From assembly GCA_023389055.1 (NCBI GenBank), contig JAEWFA010000055.1:1-52853 (forward strand): a stretch of 52,853 nucleotides of DNA, written 5' to 3'. Shown piece after piece: positions 43,187-51,386 of this stretch. How positions within the stretch are numbered: position 1 is the first letter of the stretch; each line of letters opens with the position of its first letter. The notes below the pieces were generated by a model, which was not told where the DNA came from, searched no databases, and worked only from the letters and a program-made list of their open reading frames with translations. Source of the DNA: Pseudomonadota bacterium. Lineage in GTDB: Bacteria; Pseudomonadota; Gammaproteobacteria; Burkholderiales; Burkholderiaceae_E. A program made the translations under genes and the position numbers.

Positions 43187-43249
43187 AAGATACCCGCAGC
43201 CGTGGCGGCTTGGAAAGCCCGCGGGCGGTCGCGAGTACACCGATACTCG
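43187..43249 (-). promoter_or_regulatory. Candidate yjcH-actP promoter with upstream palindromic activator site
   Basis: On the minus strand a TATCTT -10 (43192-43187) and TTTCCA -35 (43216-43211) are 18 bases apart. Upstream lies the perfect inverted repeat CGAGTA-N6-TACTCG (43249-43232). Its centre is about 60 bases before the predicted transcription start near 43180, a classic class I activator position. The regulator is unknown. The rest of the 215-base gap to the GFA gene holds nothing else obvious. Confidence 0.5.
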
Positions 43250-43355
43250 GGTGAACGACCGGGGCGGAAGGCTTCGCCAGAGCGGCGAGGTCGGATACTG
43301 GCCGGATTTGCACCGTCCGCATCCAGGGCGCCGGGCGCGCAGGTCGAGGATTTGG

Positions 43356-43823
43356 ATGAGGATCGAAGGTTCCTGTCACTGCAAGGCCGTGCGCTTCTCG
43401 GTTGAAGCGCCGTCGCCCGTGCCGTTCATGCGCTGCTACTGCTCGATCTGCCGCAAGACGGCAGGGGGCGGCGGCTACGCGATCAACCTCGGCGCCGACC
43501 GCAGCACCCTGCGGGTGAACGGTGCAGCGCACCTGTCCGTGTACCGTGCCTGCTTGCCCGACGGCAGTACGAGCACCGGCGAGCGCAATTTCTGCCGCCT
43601 GTGCGGCAGCGCGCTATGGCTGTACGACCCGACGTGGCCGGAACTCGTGCACCCGCACGCCTCGGCGATCGACACGCCGCTGCCGCTGCCGCCGCAGCGC
43701 GTGCACATCTTCGTCGCCTCGAAGGCGAACTGGGTCGAGCCCGAAATGCGCAAAGGCGATCGGACGTTCGACGAGTATCCCGACGAGTCGCTCGCGCAGT
43801 GGCACCAAAGGCATGGGAAGTGA
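43356..43823 (+). CDS. GFA family (glutathione-dependent formaldehyde-activating-like) protein
   Basis: A 155-residue zinc protein of the Gfa/CENP-V fold. Cysteine pairs sit in GSCHCKAVRF, RCYCSICRKTAG and NFCRLCGSALW, binding the two zinc sites. Members were named for glutathione-formaldehyde chemistry, but most have no proven substrate. The ATG at 43356 begins right before the conserved domain; an upstream GTG would add an Arg-rich tail and is unlikely. The stop codon TGA (43821-43823) is the TGA of the first heptad of repeat element B. Confidence 0.9.
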   Translation: MRIEGSCHCKAVRFSVEAPSPVPFMRCYCSICRKTAGGGGYAINLGADRSTLRVNGAAHLSVYRACLPDGSTSTGERNFCRLCGSALWLYDPTWPELVHPHASAIDTPLPLPPQRVHIFVASKANWVEPEMRKGDRTFDEYPDESLAQWHQRHGK

Positions 43824-43899
43824 AGGGTGAAGGGTGAAGGGTGAAGGGCGCCGAGCCGGTCGAAGGTTGTCCCCTTGACGCTTCACCCTTCACTTCCTC
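43820..43899. repeat. Inverted heptad-repeat element B
   Basis: Four perfect GTGAAGG heptads (43820-43847) face CCTTGAC, GCTTCAC and CCTTCAC (43873-43893), followed by TTCCTC. The arms can pair over about 20 of 22 bases. The element lies between the convergent GFA and CHRD genes. It supplies the GFA stop codon and may end transcription from both sides. Confidence 0.85.
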
Positions 43900-43902
43900 C
43901 CA

Positions 43903-44322
43903 TCACTTCAACTGTGCGCGCAGTTCTCCCCCGGGGTGCTCCTTGCTGTGCACGTTCACGTAGAGATGGCCTTCCTTCAGCGCCTTCTGCTGCTCGCCGT
44001 CGAGCTTCGTTCCTGGAGGCACCACCCACTTGTTTCCTTCTTTCGTGAGCGGTACGCGCACCGGGCCGTTGGCGCCGGAGGCGCCCTCGTGGATGTGCGC
44101 CATCGTTCCGTCGATGCCGCTGGTCGTCACCGAGCCGCTGAGCATGCCGTCGGACATCACCGAAAACGACCCGCTGCCGGTCGCATGGGTCGTCACCGGC
44201 GGCACCTCGTTCTTTCCGCTCAGATCGACCTTGATGTCCTCGGCGAGCGCGGGCGACAGCGCGAAGACGCTCGCCGCGGCGGCGGCGAGGGCGAATCGGT
44301 GCAGGATCGGCAGCGTGTCCAT
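43903..44322 (-). CDS. Secreted CHRD-domain protein
   Basis: A 139-residue exported protein. A signal peptide (FALAAAAASVFALSPALAED, cut after ALA) precedes one CHRD domain: VDLSGKNEVPPVTTHATGSG, GSVTTSGIDGTMAHIHEGAS, and the closing LYVNVHSKEHPGGELRAQL. Such proteins are periplasmic or extracellular with unknown function. A CAGGAGA ribosome site lies right before the ATG at 44322. The neighbouring P-loop gene is on the same strand, 129 bases upstream. Confidence 0.92.
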   Translation of the reverse strand: MDTLPILHRFALAAAAASVFALSPALAEDIKVDLSGKNEVPPVTTHATGSGSFSVMSDGMLSGSVTTSGIDGTMAHIHEGASGANGPVRVPLTKEGNKWVVPPGTKLDGEQQKALKEGHLYVNVHSKEHPGGELRAQLK

Positions 44323-44451
44323 GGCTATCTCCTGAAGGAGTGGGACCGGACACCGGGAATGCTGCGAGGCGCCGGCATTCAGGATTGTGCGCCGGAGGCA
44401 GCAACGCTGCAGGCGTCGTGGGGTTAGGCGCGTGAAGCCGAAGCGAGCGGA

Positions 44452-45051
44452 TCAGATCGTCGCCGCGAACGGCAGGCCGCAAAGACGTTCGACGAGCCGC
44501 TCGAAGGCGTGCGGATCGAAGATCGTGTTGTCGTGCCGGATCAGCAGCGGAAATTCCGACGGATCGGGAACGAAGCGGCGCTTGCGGTAGTCGTCCCAGT
44601 GGGCGAGCTTGTAGCGGTCGTTCGGGTGCGCGCGCGCGATGATCCGCTCCTTGGCCGCCGTTTCGTCGATCTCGACCCACACGACCGAGATCCAGGTGTC
44701 GTCCGGCATCCCGAGCGCCGCAGGATCGAATACCCGGTGCGAGCGGACCTCGCGCGAGAACGGGCCGACGAGCACGGTGTTCACGCCGAGTTCGAGGTTC
44801 TCGCGGGCGATCTCGAACAGCCCCATGTATTCCTCGTCGCGCAGGTGCTCGAGGTAGGTCGGGCTGTCGCGGTCGTCGGGGTCGCCGGTGAGCAGGCCCA
44901 TGACCTTCGCGCTGTAGGCGCCGTAGACGGTGTCCTTGTCGAGGATGCAGAAACTCTCGCCGGTGCGCGAATGCAGCAGCGGCACCGCGCGCTTGGCCAG
45001 CGTCGTCTTTCCGGTTCCGGCGTGGCCGGCGAAGAAGACGAGGCGCGCCAT
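44452..45051 (-). CDS. P-loop NTPase/kinase-like AAA family protein
   Basis: A 199-residue protein with Walker A FAGHAGTGKTTLAKR at the N-terminus, DKDTVYGAYSAKV, and an Arg-rich lid region (DETAAKERIIARAHPNDRYK). It resembles small nucleoside- or metabolite-kinase P-loop proteins of the AAA_33 type; the substrate cannot be told. It starts one base after the sulfurtransferase stop and is thus the third gene of a Rieske oxygenase-sulfurtransferase-P-loop set. Confidence 0.8.
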   Translation of the reverse strand: MARLVFFAGHAGTGKTTLAKRAVPLLHSRTGESFCILDKDTVYGAYSAKVMGLLTGDPDDRDSPTYLEHLRDEEYMGLFEIARENLELGVNTVLVGPFSREVRSHRVFDPAALGMPDDTWISVVWVEIDETAAKERIIARAHPNDRYKLAHWDDYRKRRFVPDPSEFPLLIRHDNTIFDPHAFERLVERLCGLPFAATI

Positions 45052-45052
45052 C

Positions 45053-45910
45053 TCAGTGCATGGCGTCCGCAGCGACCGGTCGCGCCGGGTCGGCGCACCA
45101 TTCGCTCCACGACCCGGGATAGAGCGCGGCGCCGGGCAAGCCCGCGACCTCCATCGCCAGCAGGTTGTGGCACGCGGTGACGCCCGAGCCGCAGTGATGC
45201 ACGAGTTCGCTCGGGTCGCGACCGTCGAGCAGCGCGATGAATTCCGCGCGCAGCGTTTCGGCCGACTTGAAGCAGCCGTCGGGCTGCAGGTTCTCGGTGT
45301 ACGGCCGGTTGACGGAGCCGGGGATGCGGCCGGCGACCGGGTCCAGCGGCTCGACCTCGCCGCGCCACCGTTCGGGAGTGCGCGCGTCGACGATGCGCAT
45401 CCGCTCGCCGCCGAGTTGCGCGAGAACCTGCGCGGCGTCGACCTGTGCCGTGCGCGACGGCTGCAAGGTCAGCGTGCCGCGTGCGCGGGCCACGGGCGGT
45501 GCGTTCGCGAGCGCCTGTCCGGCGGCTCGCCATGCGGGCAGGCCACCGTCGAGCACCGCTGCTTCGACATGGCCGAGCCAGCGCGCCAGCCACCACAGGC
45601 GCGACGCGTACATCCCTCCGTTCTCGTCGTAGGCGACCAGTTGCACGCCATCGGCCAGCCCGATCGATTCGAGCTTGCGGCGCAACGTCTGGCGATCGGG
45701 CAACGGATGGCGTCCGTTCGTGCCGGTACGCTCGCCGGCAAGATCGAAGTCCTGATGCAGGAAGAAAGCGCCGGGGAGATGAGCCTCGGCCCAGACCTCG
45801 GGCCCGTACGCGGGATTCGTGAGGTCGTGCCGGCAATCGACGACCACGCAGTCGTCGAGGCGGCGGGCGAGCTCATCGACGCGGATCAGCGTTCTCCAGC
45901 GCATCGGCAT
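45053..45910 (-). CDS. Thiosulfate/3-mercaptopyruvate sulfurtransferase
   Basis: Two rhodanese domains in 285 residues. The N-terminal one is inactive (VAYDENGGMYA replaces the Cys loop). The C-terminal one has the active Cys240 in HHCGSGVTAC, the CG-S/T-GVT loop typical of 3-mercaptopyruvate sulfurtransferases of the SseA type. DCRHDL and AEAHLPGAFFL mark the first domain. It starts 22 bases after the Rieske oxygenase and is followed at 1 base by the P-loop gene. Confidence 0.93.
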   Translation of the reverse strand: MPMRWRTLIRVDELARRLDDCVVVDCRHDLTNPAYGPEVWAEAHLPGAFFLHQDFDLAGERTGTNGRHPLPDRQTLRRKLESIGLADGVQLVAYDENGGMYASRLWWLARWLGHVEAAVLDGGLPAWRAAGQALANAPPVARARGTLTLQPSRTAQVDAAQVLAQLGGERMRIVDARTPERWRGEVEPLDPVAGRIPGSVNRPYTENLQPDGCFKSAETLRAEFIALLDGRDPSELVHHCGSGVTACHNLLAMEVAGLPGAALYPGSWSEWCADPARPVAADAMH

Positions 45911-45932
45911 GCGTCGTCGTCCTTGCAGCGGC

Positions 45933-47045
45933 TCAGGCGCGCGTCGGCCCGAGGCCGAGTTCGGCGCGCAGGAATTCGTGGAAATGCTGCATCCCGTCCT
46001 CCATCGGACTCTGATACGGCCCGGCGTCGTCCTCGCCGCGCTCCATCAGCACGCGGCGTCCGGCGTCCATGCGCAGCGCGATCTCGTCGTCCTCGATCGC
46101 CGTCTCCATGTACGCGGCGCGCTCGGCTTCGACGAAGTCGCGCTCGAACAGCACGATCTCCTCCGGATAGTAGAACTCGACGATGTTCGTCGTCTTGCGC
46201 GGGCTGCGCGGCACGACGGTCGACACGACGAGCACGTGCGGATACCACTCGAGCATCACGTTCGGGAAGATCGTCAGCCACATCGCCCCGCGCGCGGGCG
46301 GCTTGCCGTTGTCGAAGCGCAGCAGCTGCTCGTGCCAGCGGCGATAGACCGGCGTGCCGGGCTTGCCCAGCGCCTTCCACGTTCCTACCGTCTGCAGCGA
46401 CCAGCGTTCTCCGAACTGCCAGTGCAGGTCATCGCAGGAGACGAACTGCCCGAGTCCCGGGTGGAACGGCACCACGTGGTAATCCTCGAGATAGACCTCG
46501 ATGAAGGTCTTCCAGTTGTAGTCGCAGTCGTGGATCTCGATGTGATCGAGCCGATAGCCGGAGAAATCGAATTCGGGATGCAATCCGATGCCGGCCAGGT
46601 CGGTCTGCACGTCGCGCGGGCCCCGAAAGAGCAGCCCGTTCCAGCTCTGCAGCGGCGTGCGGGCGAGATCGAGGCAGGGCTGCTCGTCGAAATGCGGCGC
46701 GCCGAGCAGTCGTCCGGAGAGGTCGTAGGTCCAGCGATGCAGCGGGCAGACGATGTTCGACGCGTTGCCGCGTCCTTCGAGCATGACGGCCTGGCGATGG
46801 CGGCACACGTTCGACAGCAGCTCGACGCCGTTCTCGCTGCGAACGAGCAGGCGCCCGTCGTTCTCGGCCGGCAGCACGCAGTAGTCGCCTGGCTCCGGCA
46901 CCATCCGCTCGTGGCCGACGTAGCCCGGACCGCGGCGAAACAGCGTCTGCAGTTCGCGCGCAAAGAGGGCGTCGTCGAAATACGCGGAAACCGGCAATTG
47001 CGTGCGCGAGCGCGCGAGCCGATCCGGGCGGCCCACGTCGGACAT
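45933..47045 (-). CDS. Rieske aromatic ring-hydroxylating oxygenase, alpha-type subunit
   Basis: A 370-residue mononuclear-iron oxygenase. The [2Fe-2S] Rieske ligands are in NVCRHRQAVML and VCPLHRWTYDLSG (about residues 79-106). The catalytic iron facial triad is seen in NWKTFIEVYLEDYHVVPFHP (two His and the bridging Asp area). No beta subunit, ferredoxin or reductase gene is nearby, so electrons must come from elsewhere. Substrate unknown. The ATG at 47045 has an AGGAG ribosome site. Divergent from xseB, as in other Burkholderiales. Confidence 0.94.
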   Translation of the reverse strand: MSDVGRPDRLARSRTQLPVSAYFDDALFARELQTLFRRGPGYVGHERMVPEPGDYCVLPAENDGRLLVRSENGVELLSNVCRHRQAVMLEGRGNASNIVCPLHRWTYDLSGRLLGAPHFDEQPCLDLARTPLQSWNGLLFRGPRDVQTDLAGIGLHPEFDFSGYRLDHIEIHDCDYNWKTFIEVYLEDYHVVPFHPGLGQFVSCDDLHWQFGERWSLQTVGTWKALGKPGTPVYRRWHEQLLRFDNGKPPARGAMWLTIFPNVMLEWYPHVLVVSTVVPRSPRKTTNIVEFYYPEEIVLFERDFVEAERAAYMETAIEDDEIALRMDAGRRVLMERGEDDAGPYQSPMEDGMQHFHEFLRAELGLGPTRA

Positions 47046-47204
47046 CGGATCTCTCCTGGACAAAGCCCCGTGCGCCCGGGGCGGCCGAACGAGCGCAGAA
47101 GGATACCCCGATCGCCTGGCCGGGGCGGATGAAGCGACCCCTGCGGCGCCAGCAAGCGACGCGCCGCGCGACGTCGGGGAAAGCGAAGTAAAATCAAGCC
47201 CTTC
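47046..47204. promoter_or_regulatory. Divergent Rieske/xseB intergenic region
   Basis: A 159-base gap holding promoters for both directions. TAAAAT at 47189-47194 looks like a plus-strand -10 box, but lies only 10 bases before the xseB ATG, so a very short leader or another promoter must serve. The Rieske gene ribosome site lies near 47051-47057. Confidence 0.35.
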
Positions 47205-47489
47205 ATGGACTCGTCCACCCCCGAATCCTTCGAACGCGCACTCGGCGAGCTCGAGCAGATCGTGCAGCGCATGGAGAGCGGCTCGCTGTCGCTCGAGGAG
47301 TCTCTCGGCGCCTATCGCCGTGGAGCGTCTCTGGTCGCCTGGTGCCGCAAGTCGCTTGCCGACGTGCAGCAGCAGGTGCGCATCCTGGAGGCCGATCTTC
47401 TCGAGCCCTTCGACGCTGCTGCCGAACCGTGCGAGCCGCCAGAGCCGGGCGTTTCGCGCGAGCCCGGCTTCGGGCCGCTGAACCGATGA
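47205..47489 (+). CDS. xseB: Exodeoxyribonuclease VII small subunit
   Basis: Small coiled-coil subunit of the ssDNA-specific exonuclease VII; its partner XseA is not in the window. The 94 residues include the family pattern SFERALGELEQIVQRMESGS, LSLEESLGAYRRGASLV and a helix to VRILEADLL. A Pro/Glu-rich tail follows. The stop overlaps the ispA ATG (ATGA). The order xseB-ispA-dxs is a common isoprenoid operon. Confidence 0.96.
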   Translation: MDSSTPESFERALGELEQIVQRMESGSLSLEESLGAYRRGASLVAWCRKSLADVQQQVRILEADLLEPFDAAAEPCEPPEPGVSREPGFGPLNR

Positions 47490-48442
47490 GCGCCCGCTTC
47501 GCCATGGACGGCGCGCGCGCCGTCGAGACGGTCGACCCCACCGAAGTGGACGGCCTGTCCTTCGATGCCTGGATCGCCGACCGGCGGGCGCGCGTCGAGC
47601 GCGCACTCGAGCGCACGCTCGCACCGGCCGATGCGCATCCGGCGCGGCTGCACGAAGCCATGCGCTATGCAGCGCTCGGCGCGGGCAAGCGGATCCGTGC
47701 GCTGCTCGCCTACGCCGCAGGCGAGGCGCTCGGCGCTCCCTGCGCGGCGCTCGATCGCGCGGCCGGCGCCGTCGAGCTCATCCACGCCTATTCGCTCGTG
47801 CACGACGACCTGCCGTGCATGGACGACGACGTGTTGCGCCGCGGCCGGCCTACGGTCCACGTCGTCTACGGCGAGGCGCTCGCGATGCTGGTCGGCGATG
47901 CGCTGCAGGCGCTCGCTTTCGAGTCGCTCGCCGGCGCAGCCGACGCAGGCGTCGACGCGCGAACGACGGTGTCGATGATCGCCGAGCTCGCTCGTGCGTC
48001 GGGGTCGATCGGCATGGCCGGCGGACAGGCCATCGATCTCGCGTCGGTGGGCGTCGCGCTCGATGCCGGCGCGCTCGAGGACATGCATAGGCGCAAGACC
48101 GGCGCGCTGCTGGCGGTATCGGTGCGGCTCGGCGGCGCCTGCGCATCGCGCAGCGCGGCGGCGATGCCGGTGCTCGCGGGTTACGCCGAAGCCGTCGGCC
48201 TGGCCTTCCAGATCGTCGACGACATCCTCGACGTCGAGGGCGATTCGGTCACGCTGGGCAAGACCGCGGGCAAGGACGCGCACGCCGACAAGCCGACCTA
48301 CGTTTCGACGATCGGGCTGCAGGCCGCGCGCGCGATGGCCGAGCGCCTGCGCGTGCAGGCGCACGAGGCGATCGCGCCGCTCGGCCCGCGTGCCGGGCGG
48401 CTGGCGGCGCTCGCCGATCGCATCGTCCTGCGTCGGGCGTGA
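47486..48442 (+). CDS. ispA: Farnesyl diphosphate synthase
   Basis: Condenses DMAPP/GPP with IPP to farnesyl diphosphate. The 318 residues have the first Asp-rich motif VHDDLPCMDDDVLRRGRPT, the second QIVDDILDVEGD, GGQAIDLAS and KTGALLAVSVRLGG. An N-terminal extension of about 25 residues precedes the usual start region. It overlaps xseB by 4 bases and precedes dxs by 13 bases. Confidence 0.97.
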   Translation: MSARFAMDGARAVETVDPTEVDGLSFDAWIADRRARVERALERTLAPADAHPARLHEAMRYAALGAGKRIRALLAYAAGEALGAPCAALDRAAGAVELIHAYSLVHDDLPCMDDDVLRRGRPTVHVVYGEALAMLVGDALQALAFESLAGAADAGVDARTTVSMIAELARASGSIGMAGGQAIDLASVGVALDAGALEDMHRRKTGALLAVSVRLGGACASRSAAAMPVLAGYAEAVGLAFQIVDDILDVEGDSVTLGKTAGKDAHADKPTYVSTIGLQAARAMAERLRVQAHEAIAPLGPRAGRLAALADRIVLRRA

Positions 48443-48455
48443 ACGAGGCCGCACG

Positions 48456-50414
48456 ATGCTTCCGCACGATTCCGAAGCGACGCTGTTGTCGACGATCGAC
48501 GATCCGGCGCAGCTGCGCAAGCTCGACCGCGGTGCGCTCGCGCAACTCGCGCTTGAACTACGCGCCTTCGTGCTCGAGTCGGTGTCGCACACCGGCGGAC
48601 ACCTGTCGTCGAACCTTGGGACGGTCGAGCTCGCGATCGCGCTGCATTACGTCTTCGACACGCCGCGCGACCGCCTGATCTGGGACGTCGGTCACCAGAG
48701 CTATCCGCACAAGATCCTCACCGGGCGCCGGGCGGGGATGGCTACGCTGCGCCAGCACGGGGGCATCTCCGGTTTTCCGCGCCGAAGCGAGAGCGAATAC
48801 GACGCCTTCGGCACCGCGCATTCGTCGACGTCGATCTCCGCGGCGCTCGGCATGGCCGTCGCGTCGCGCAACAAGGGCGAGGGCGCCGGACCGGCACGCC
48901 GACGCCACGTTGCCGTGATCGGCGACGGCGCGATGACCGCCGGCATGGCCTTCGAGGCGTTGAACAACGCCGGCGTGACGCCGGACATCGACCTGCTCGT
49001 CATCCTCAACGACAACGACATGTCGATTTCGCCCCCGGTGGGGGCGCTGAACCGTTATCTCGCGCGCCTGCTGTCCAGCCGCTTCTACAGCAAGGCACGC
49101 GACGTGGGCCGCGCGATGCTGCAGAACGTGCCGCCGCTGCTGGAGCTGGCCAAGCGGCTCGAAGAGCACGCGAAGGGCTTCGTCGTACCGGCGACGATGT
49201 TCGAGGAGTTCGGCTTCAACTACGTCGGCCCGATCGACGGGCACGACCTCGACAGTCTGGTGCCGACGCTGCAGAACCTGCGCGAATTGCGCGGACCGCA
49301 GTTCCTGCACGTCGTCACGCGCAAGGGGCAGGGCTACAAGCTCGCCGAGGCCGACCCGGTGCTCTATCACGGACCCGGACGCTTCGATCCGCACGAGGGA
49401 ATCCGCGCGCCTGCGACGCCGGCGCGTCCCACGTACACGCAGGTGTTCTCCGACTGGGTCTGCGACATGGGCGCGCTCGACGAGCGGCTCGTCGCGATCA
49501 CGCCGGCGATGCGCGAGGGCTCGGGGCTGGTCGAGTTCGAACGGCGCTTCCCGCAGCGCTATTTCGACGTCGGCATCGCCGAGCAGCATGCGGTGACATT
49601 CGCCGCAGGGCTCGCCTGCGAGGGGATGAAGCCCGTCGTCGCGATCTACAGCACGTTCCTGCAGCGCGGCTACGATCAGCTCGTGCACGACGTCGCGCTG
49701 CAGAACCTGCCGGTCGTGTTCGCGCTCGACCGCGCCGGCATCGTCGGTGCAGACGGCGCGACGCACGCCGGTGTCTACGACTTTGCGTACCTGCGCTGCG
49801 TGCCGAATCTCGTCGTAATGGCGCCGTCGGACGAGAACGAATGCCGGCAGATGCTGTATACGGCGTTCCGACACGACGGGCCTTCGGCAGTACGCTATCC
49901 GCGCGGCGTCGGCGTCGGAGCGACCGTGTCGAAGGACCTCACTGCCATACCGATGGGTCGAGCCGAGGTGCGCCGCGAGTGCCTGCGCGAGTTCCGTCCG
50001 GGCGGCGTGCGGCGCATCGCGCTGCTCGCCTTCGGCACGATGCTCGCGCCGGCGCTTGCCGCCGGCGAAGCGCTCGACGCGACCGTCGTCAACATGCGCT
50101 TCGTCAAGCCGATCGACGTCGCGCTGTTGCGCGAACTGGCCGCAACGCACGATGCCTTCGTCACGATCGAGGAGCACGTCGTCATGGGCGGGGCCGGCAG
50201 CGCAGTGGCCGAAGCCTTCGCCGCCGAGGCGATCGTGCGACCGTTGCTGCAACTCGGGCTGCCCGACCGGCACGTCGAGCACGGCGACCAGTCGCAGTTG
50301 CTGCGCGCGGAGGGACTCGACGCTGCGGGCATCGAGCGGTCCGTGCGCGCCCGTTTCGACGAGCGGGCCCTCATCGACAAGGCGCCGCGGCTGGTCGCCG
50401 GCGGCCGCGGCTGA
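48456..50414 (+). CDS. dxs: 1-deoxy-D-xylulose-5-phosphate synthase
   Basis: Thiamine-diphosphate enzyme that starts the MEP isoprenoid pathway from pyruvate and glyceraldehyde-3-phosphate. It has 652 residues, slightly over the usual 620-640. HLSSNLGTVELAIALHYVFD, the active-site DVGHQSYPHKILTGRR, the TPP-metal motif GDGAMTAGMAFEALNN with NDNDMSIS, and the pyrimidine domain FDVGIAEQHAVTFAAGLA are present, as is a transketolase C-terminal part. It follows ispA in the operon and precedes folE2 by 39 bases. Confidence 0.98.
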   Translation: MLPHDSEATLLSTIDDPAQLRKLDRGALAQLALELRAFVLESVSHTGGHLSSNLGTVELAIALHYVFDTPRDRLIWDVGHQSYPHKILTGRRAGMATLRQHGGISGFPRRSESEYDAFGTAHSSTSISAALGMAVASRNKGEGAGPARRRHVAVIGDGAMTAGMAFEALNNAGVTPDIDLLVILNDNDMSISPPVGALNRYLARLLSSRFYSKARDVGRAMLQNVPPLLELAKRLEEHAKGFVVPATMFEEFGFNYVGPIDGHDLDSLVPTLQNLRELRGPQFLHVVTRKGQGYKLAEADPVLYHGPGRFDPHEGIRAPATPARPTYTQVFSDWVCDMGALDERLVAITPAMREGSGLVEFERRFPQRYFDVGIAEQHAVTFAAGLACEGMKPVVAIYSTFLQRGYDQLVHDVALQNLPVVFALDRAGIVGADGATHAGVYDFAYLRCVPNLVVMAPSDENECRQMLYTAFRHDGPSAVRYPRGVGVGATVSKDLTAIPMGRAEVRRECLREFRPGGVRRIALLAFGTMLAPALAAGEALDATVVNMRFVKPIDVALLRELAATHDAFVTIEEHVVMGGAGSAVAEAFAAEAIVRPLLQLGLPDRHVEHGDQSQLLRAEGLDAAGIERSVRARFDERALIDKAPRLVAGGRG

Positions 50415-50453
50415 AGGCCCGGTCGCGTGCGCGGGAATTCGGTGGAGGATTCG

Positions 50454-51269
50454 ATGAACGTGCGCGACAACGTCGCGATGCCGCGCGACGCGCTGGTCGA
50501 CGTGCAGGGCAGCGCCGATCTTCGGCAGTTGCCCATCCAGCGCGTCGGCGTGAAGGGCTTGCGCTATCCGCTGCGCTGGCGCAGCGGTGCGGGCGAGCAG
50601 CCGAGCGTCGGTCAGTTCGGGCTGTACGTCGCGCTGCCGGCCGAGCAGAAGGGCACGCACATGTCGCGTTTCCTTGCGCTGCTCGAGCGTCGCCTGGCCG
50701 ACCGAGAGCCGGCACTCGATGCGCGCGGCCTGCGCGCGATGTTCGACGAAATGCTCGTGCTGCTCGAGGCCGATGCCGGGCGCATCGAGGCGAGCCTGCC
50801 GTTGTTCGTGCGCAAGAGCGCTCCGGTATCGGGCGTGCAGAGCCTGATGGACTACGAATTGTCCGTCGTCGTCGACGGGCGCGCGGGCGATGCGGCAACG
50901 ACGCTCACCGTGCTCGTGCCCGTGACGAGCCTGTGCCCGTGCTCGAAGTCGATCTCCGAGTACGGCGCGCACAACCAGCGCTCGCACGTCACGGTCTCGA
51001 TCGAGAGCTGCGATCCGGTCGATCCGGAGGAGATCATCGCGATCGTGGAGGCGCAGGCGTCGAGCGAGCTCTACGGCCTGCTCAAGCGCGTCGACGAGAA
51101 GCACGTCACCGAGCGCGCCTACGAGAACCCGAAGTTCGTCGAGGACCTCGTTCGCGACGTCGCCGGCGCGCTACGACGCGATGCGCGCGTCCGCCGCTTC
51201 GTCGTGGAGGCGGAGAACTTCGAGTCGATTCATAATCATTCGGCACTCGCTCGCATCGCGAGCGAGTGA
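50454..51269 (+). CDS. folE2: GTP cyclohydrolase FolE2 (type IB)
   Basis: Makes dihydroneopterin triphosphate for folate and related pterins; the IB enzyme can use metals other than zinc. The 271 residues have QRVGVKGLRYPLRW, ALPAEQKGTHMSRF, the cysteine motif TSLCPCSKSISEYGAHNQRS (C161, C163) and NFESIHNHSALARIASE at the end. A GGTGGAGGA ribosome site precedes the ATG at 50454. It could be the last gene of the isoprenoid operon. Confidence 0.97.
   Translation: MNVRDNVAMPRDALVDVQGSADLRQLPIQRVGVKGLRYPLRWRSGAGEQPSVGQFGLYVALPAEQKGTHMSRFLALLERRLADREPALDARGLRAMFDEMLVLLEADAGRIEASLPLFVRKSAPVSGVQSLMDYELSVVVDGRAGDAATTLTVLVPVTSLCPCSKSISEYGAHNQRSHVTVSIESCDPVDPEEIIAIVEAQASSELYGLLKRVDEKHVTERAYENPKFVEDLVRDVAGALRRDARVRRFVVEAENFESIHNHSALARIASE
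51244..51268 (+). terminator. Perfect 11-bp hairpin at the folE2 3' end
   Basis: CACTCGCTCGC pairs fully with GCGAGCGAGTG around an ATC loop. It lies inside the last eight codons and overlaps the stop codon. No T tract follows. With the heptad element just downstream it could end folE2 transcription or protect the 3' end. Confidence 0.5.
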
Positions 51270-51279
51270 GTCTGGGTGA

Positions 51280-51356
51280 GTGAAGGGTGAAGGGTGAAGG
51301 GGAACGGCCCCGGCTGCCGTGGCCGAGGCTTTCCCCCTTCACCCTTCACCCTTCAC
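51280..51356. repeat. Inverted heptad-repeat element C
   Basis: Three GTGAAGG heptads (51280-51300) and three CCTTCAC heptads (51336-51356) can form a stem of about 25 bp with one bulge. Between them CGGCC and GGCCG can extend the hairpin. It lies between the convergent folE2 and ahpD genes. The best-preserved of the copies. Confidence 0.85.
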
Positions 51357-51386
51357 CGGCATGATCGCCGCGCAGCGCGCGGCGGA

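Noticed and set aside
43820..43899. Tandem heptads considered as a CRISPR array
   Set aside because: The unit is 7 bases with no spacers, and no cas gene is present.
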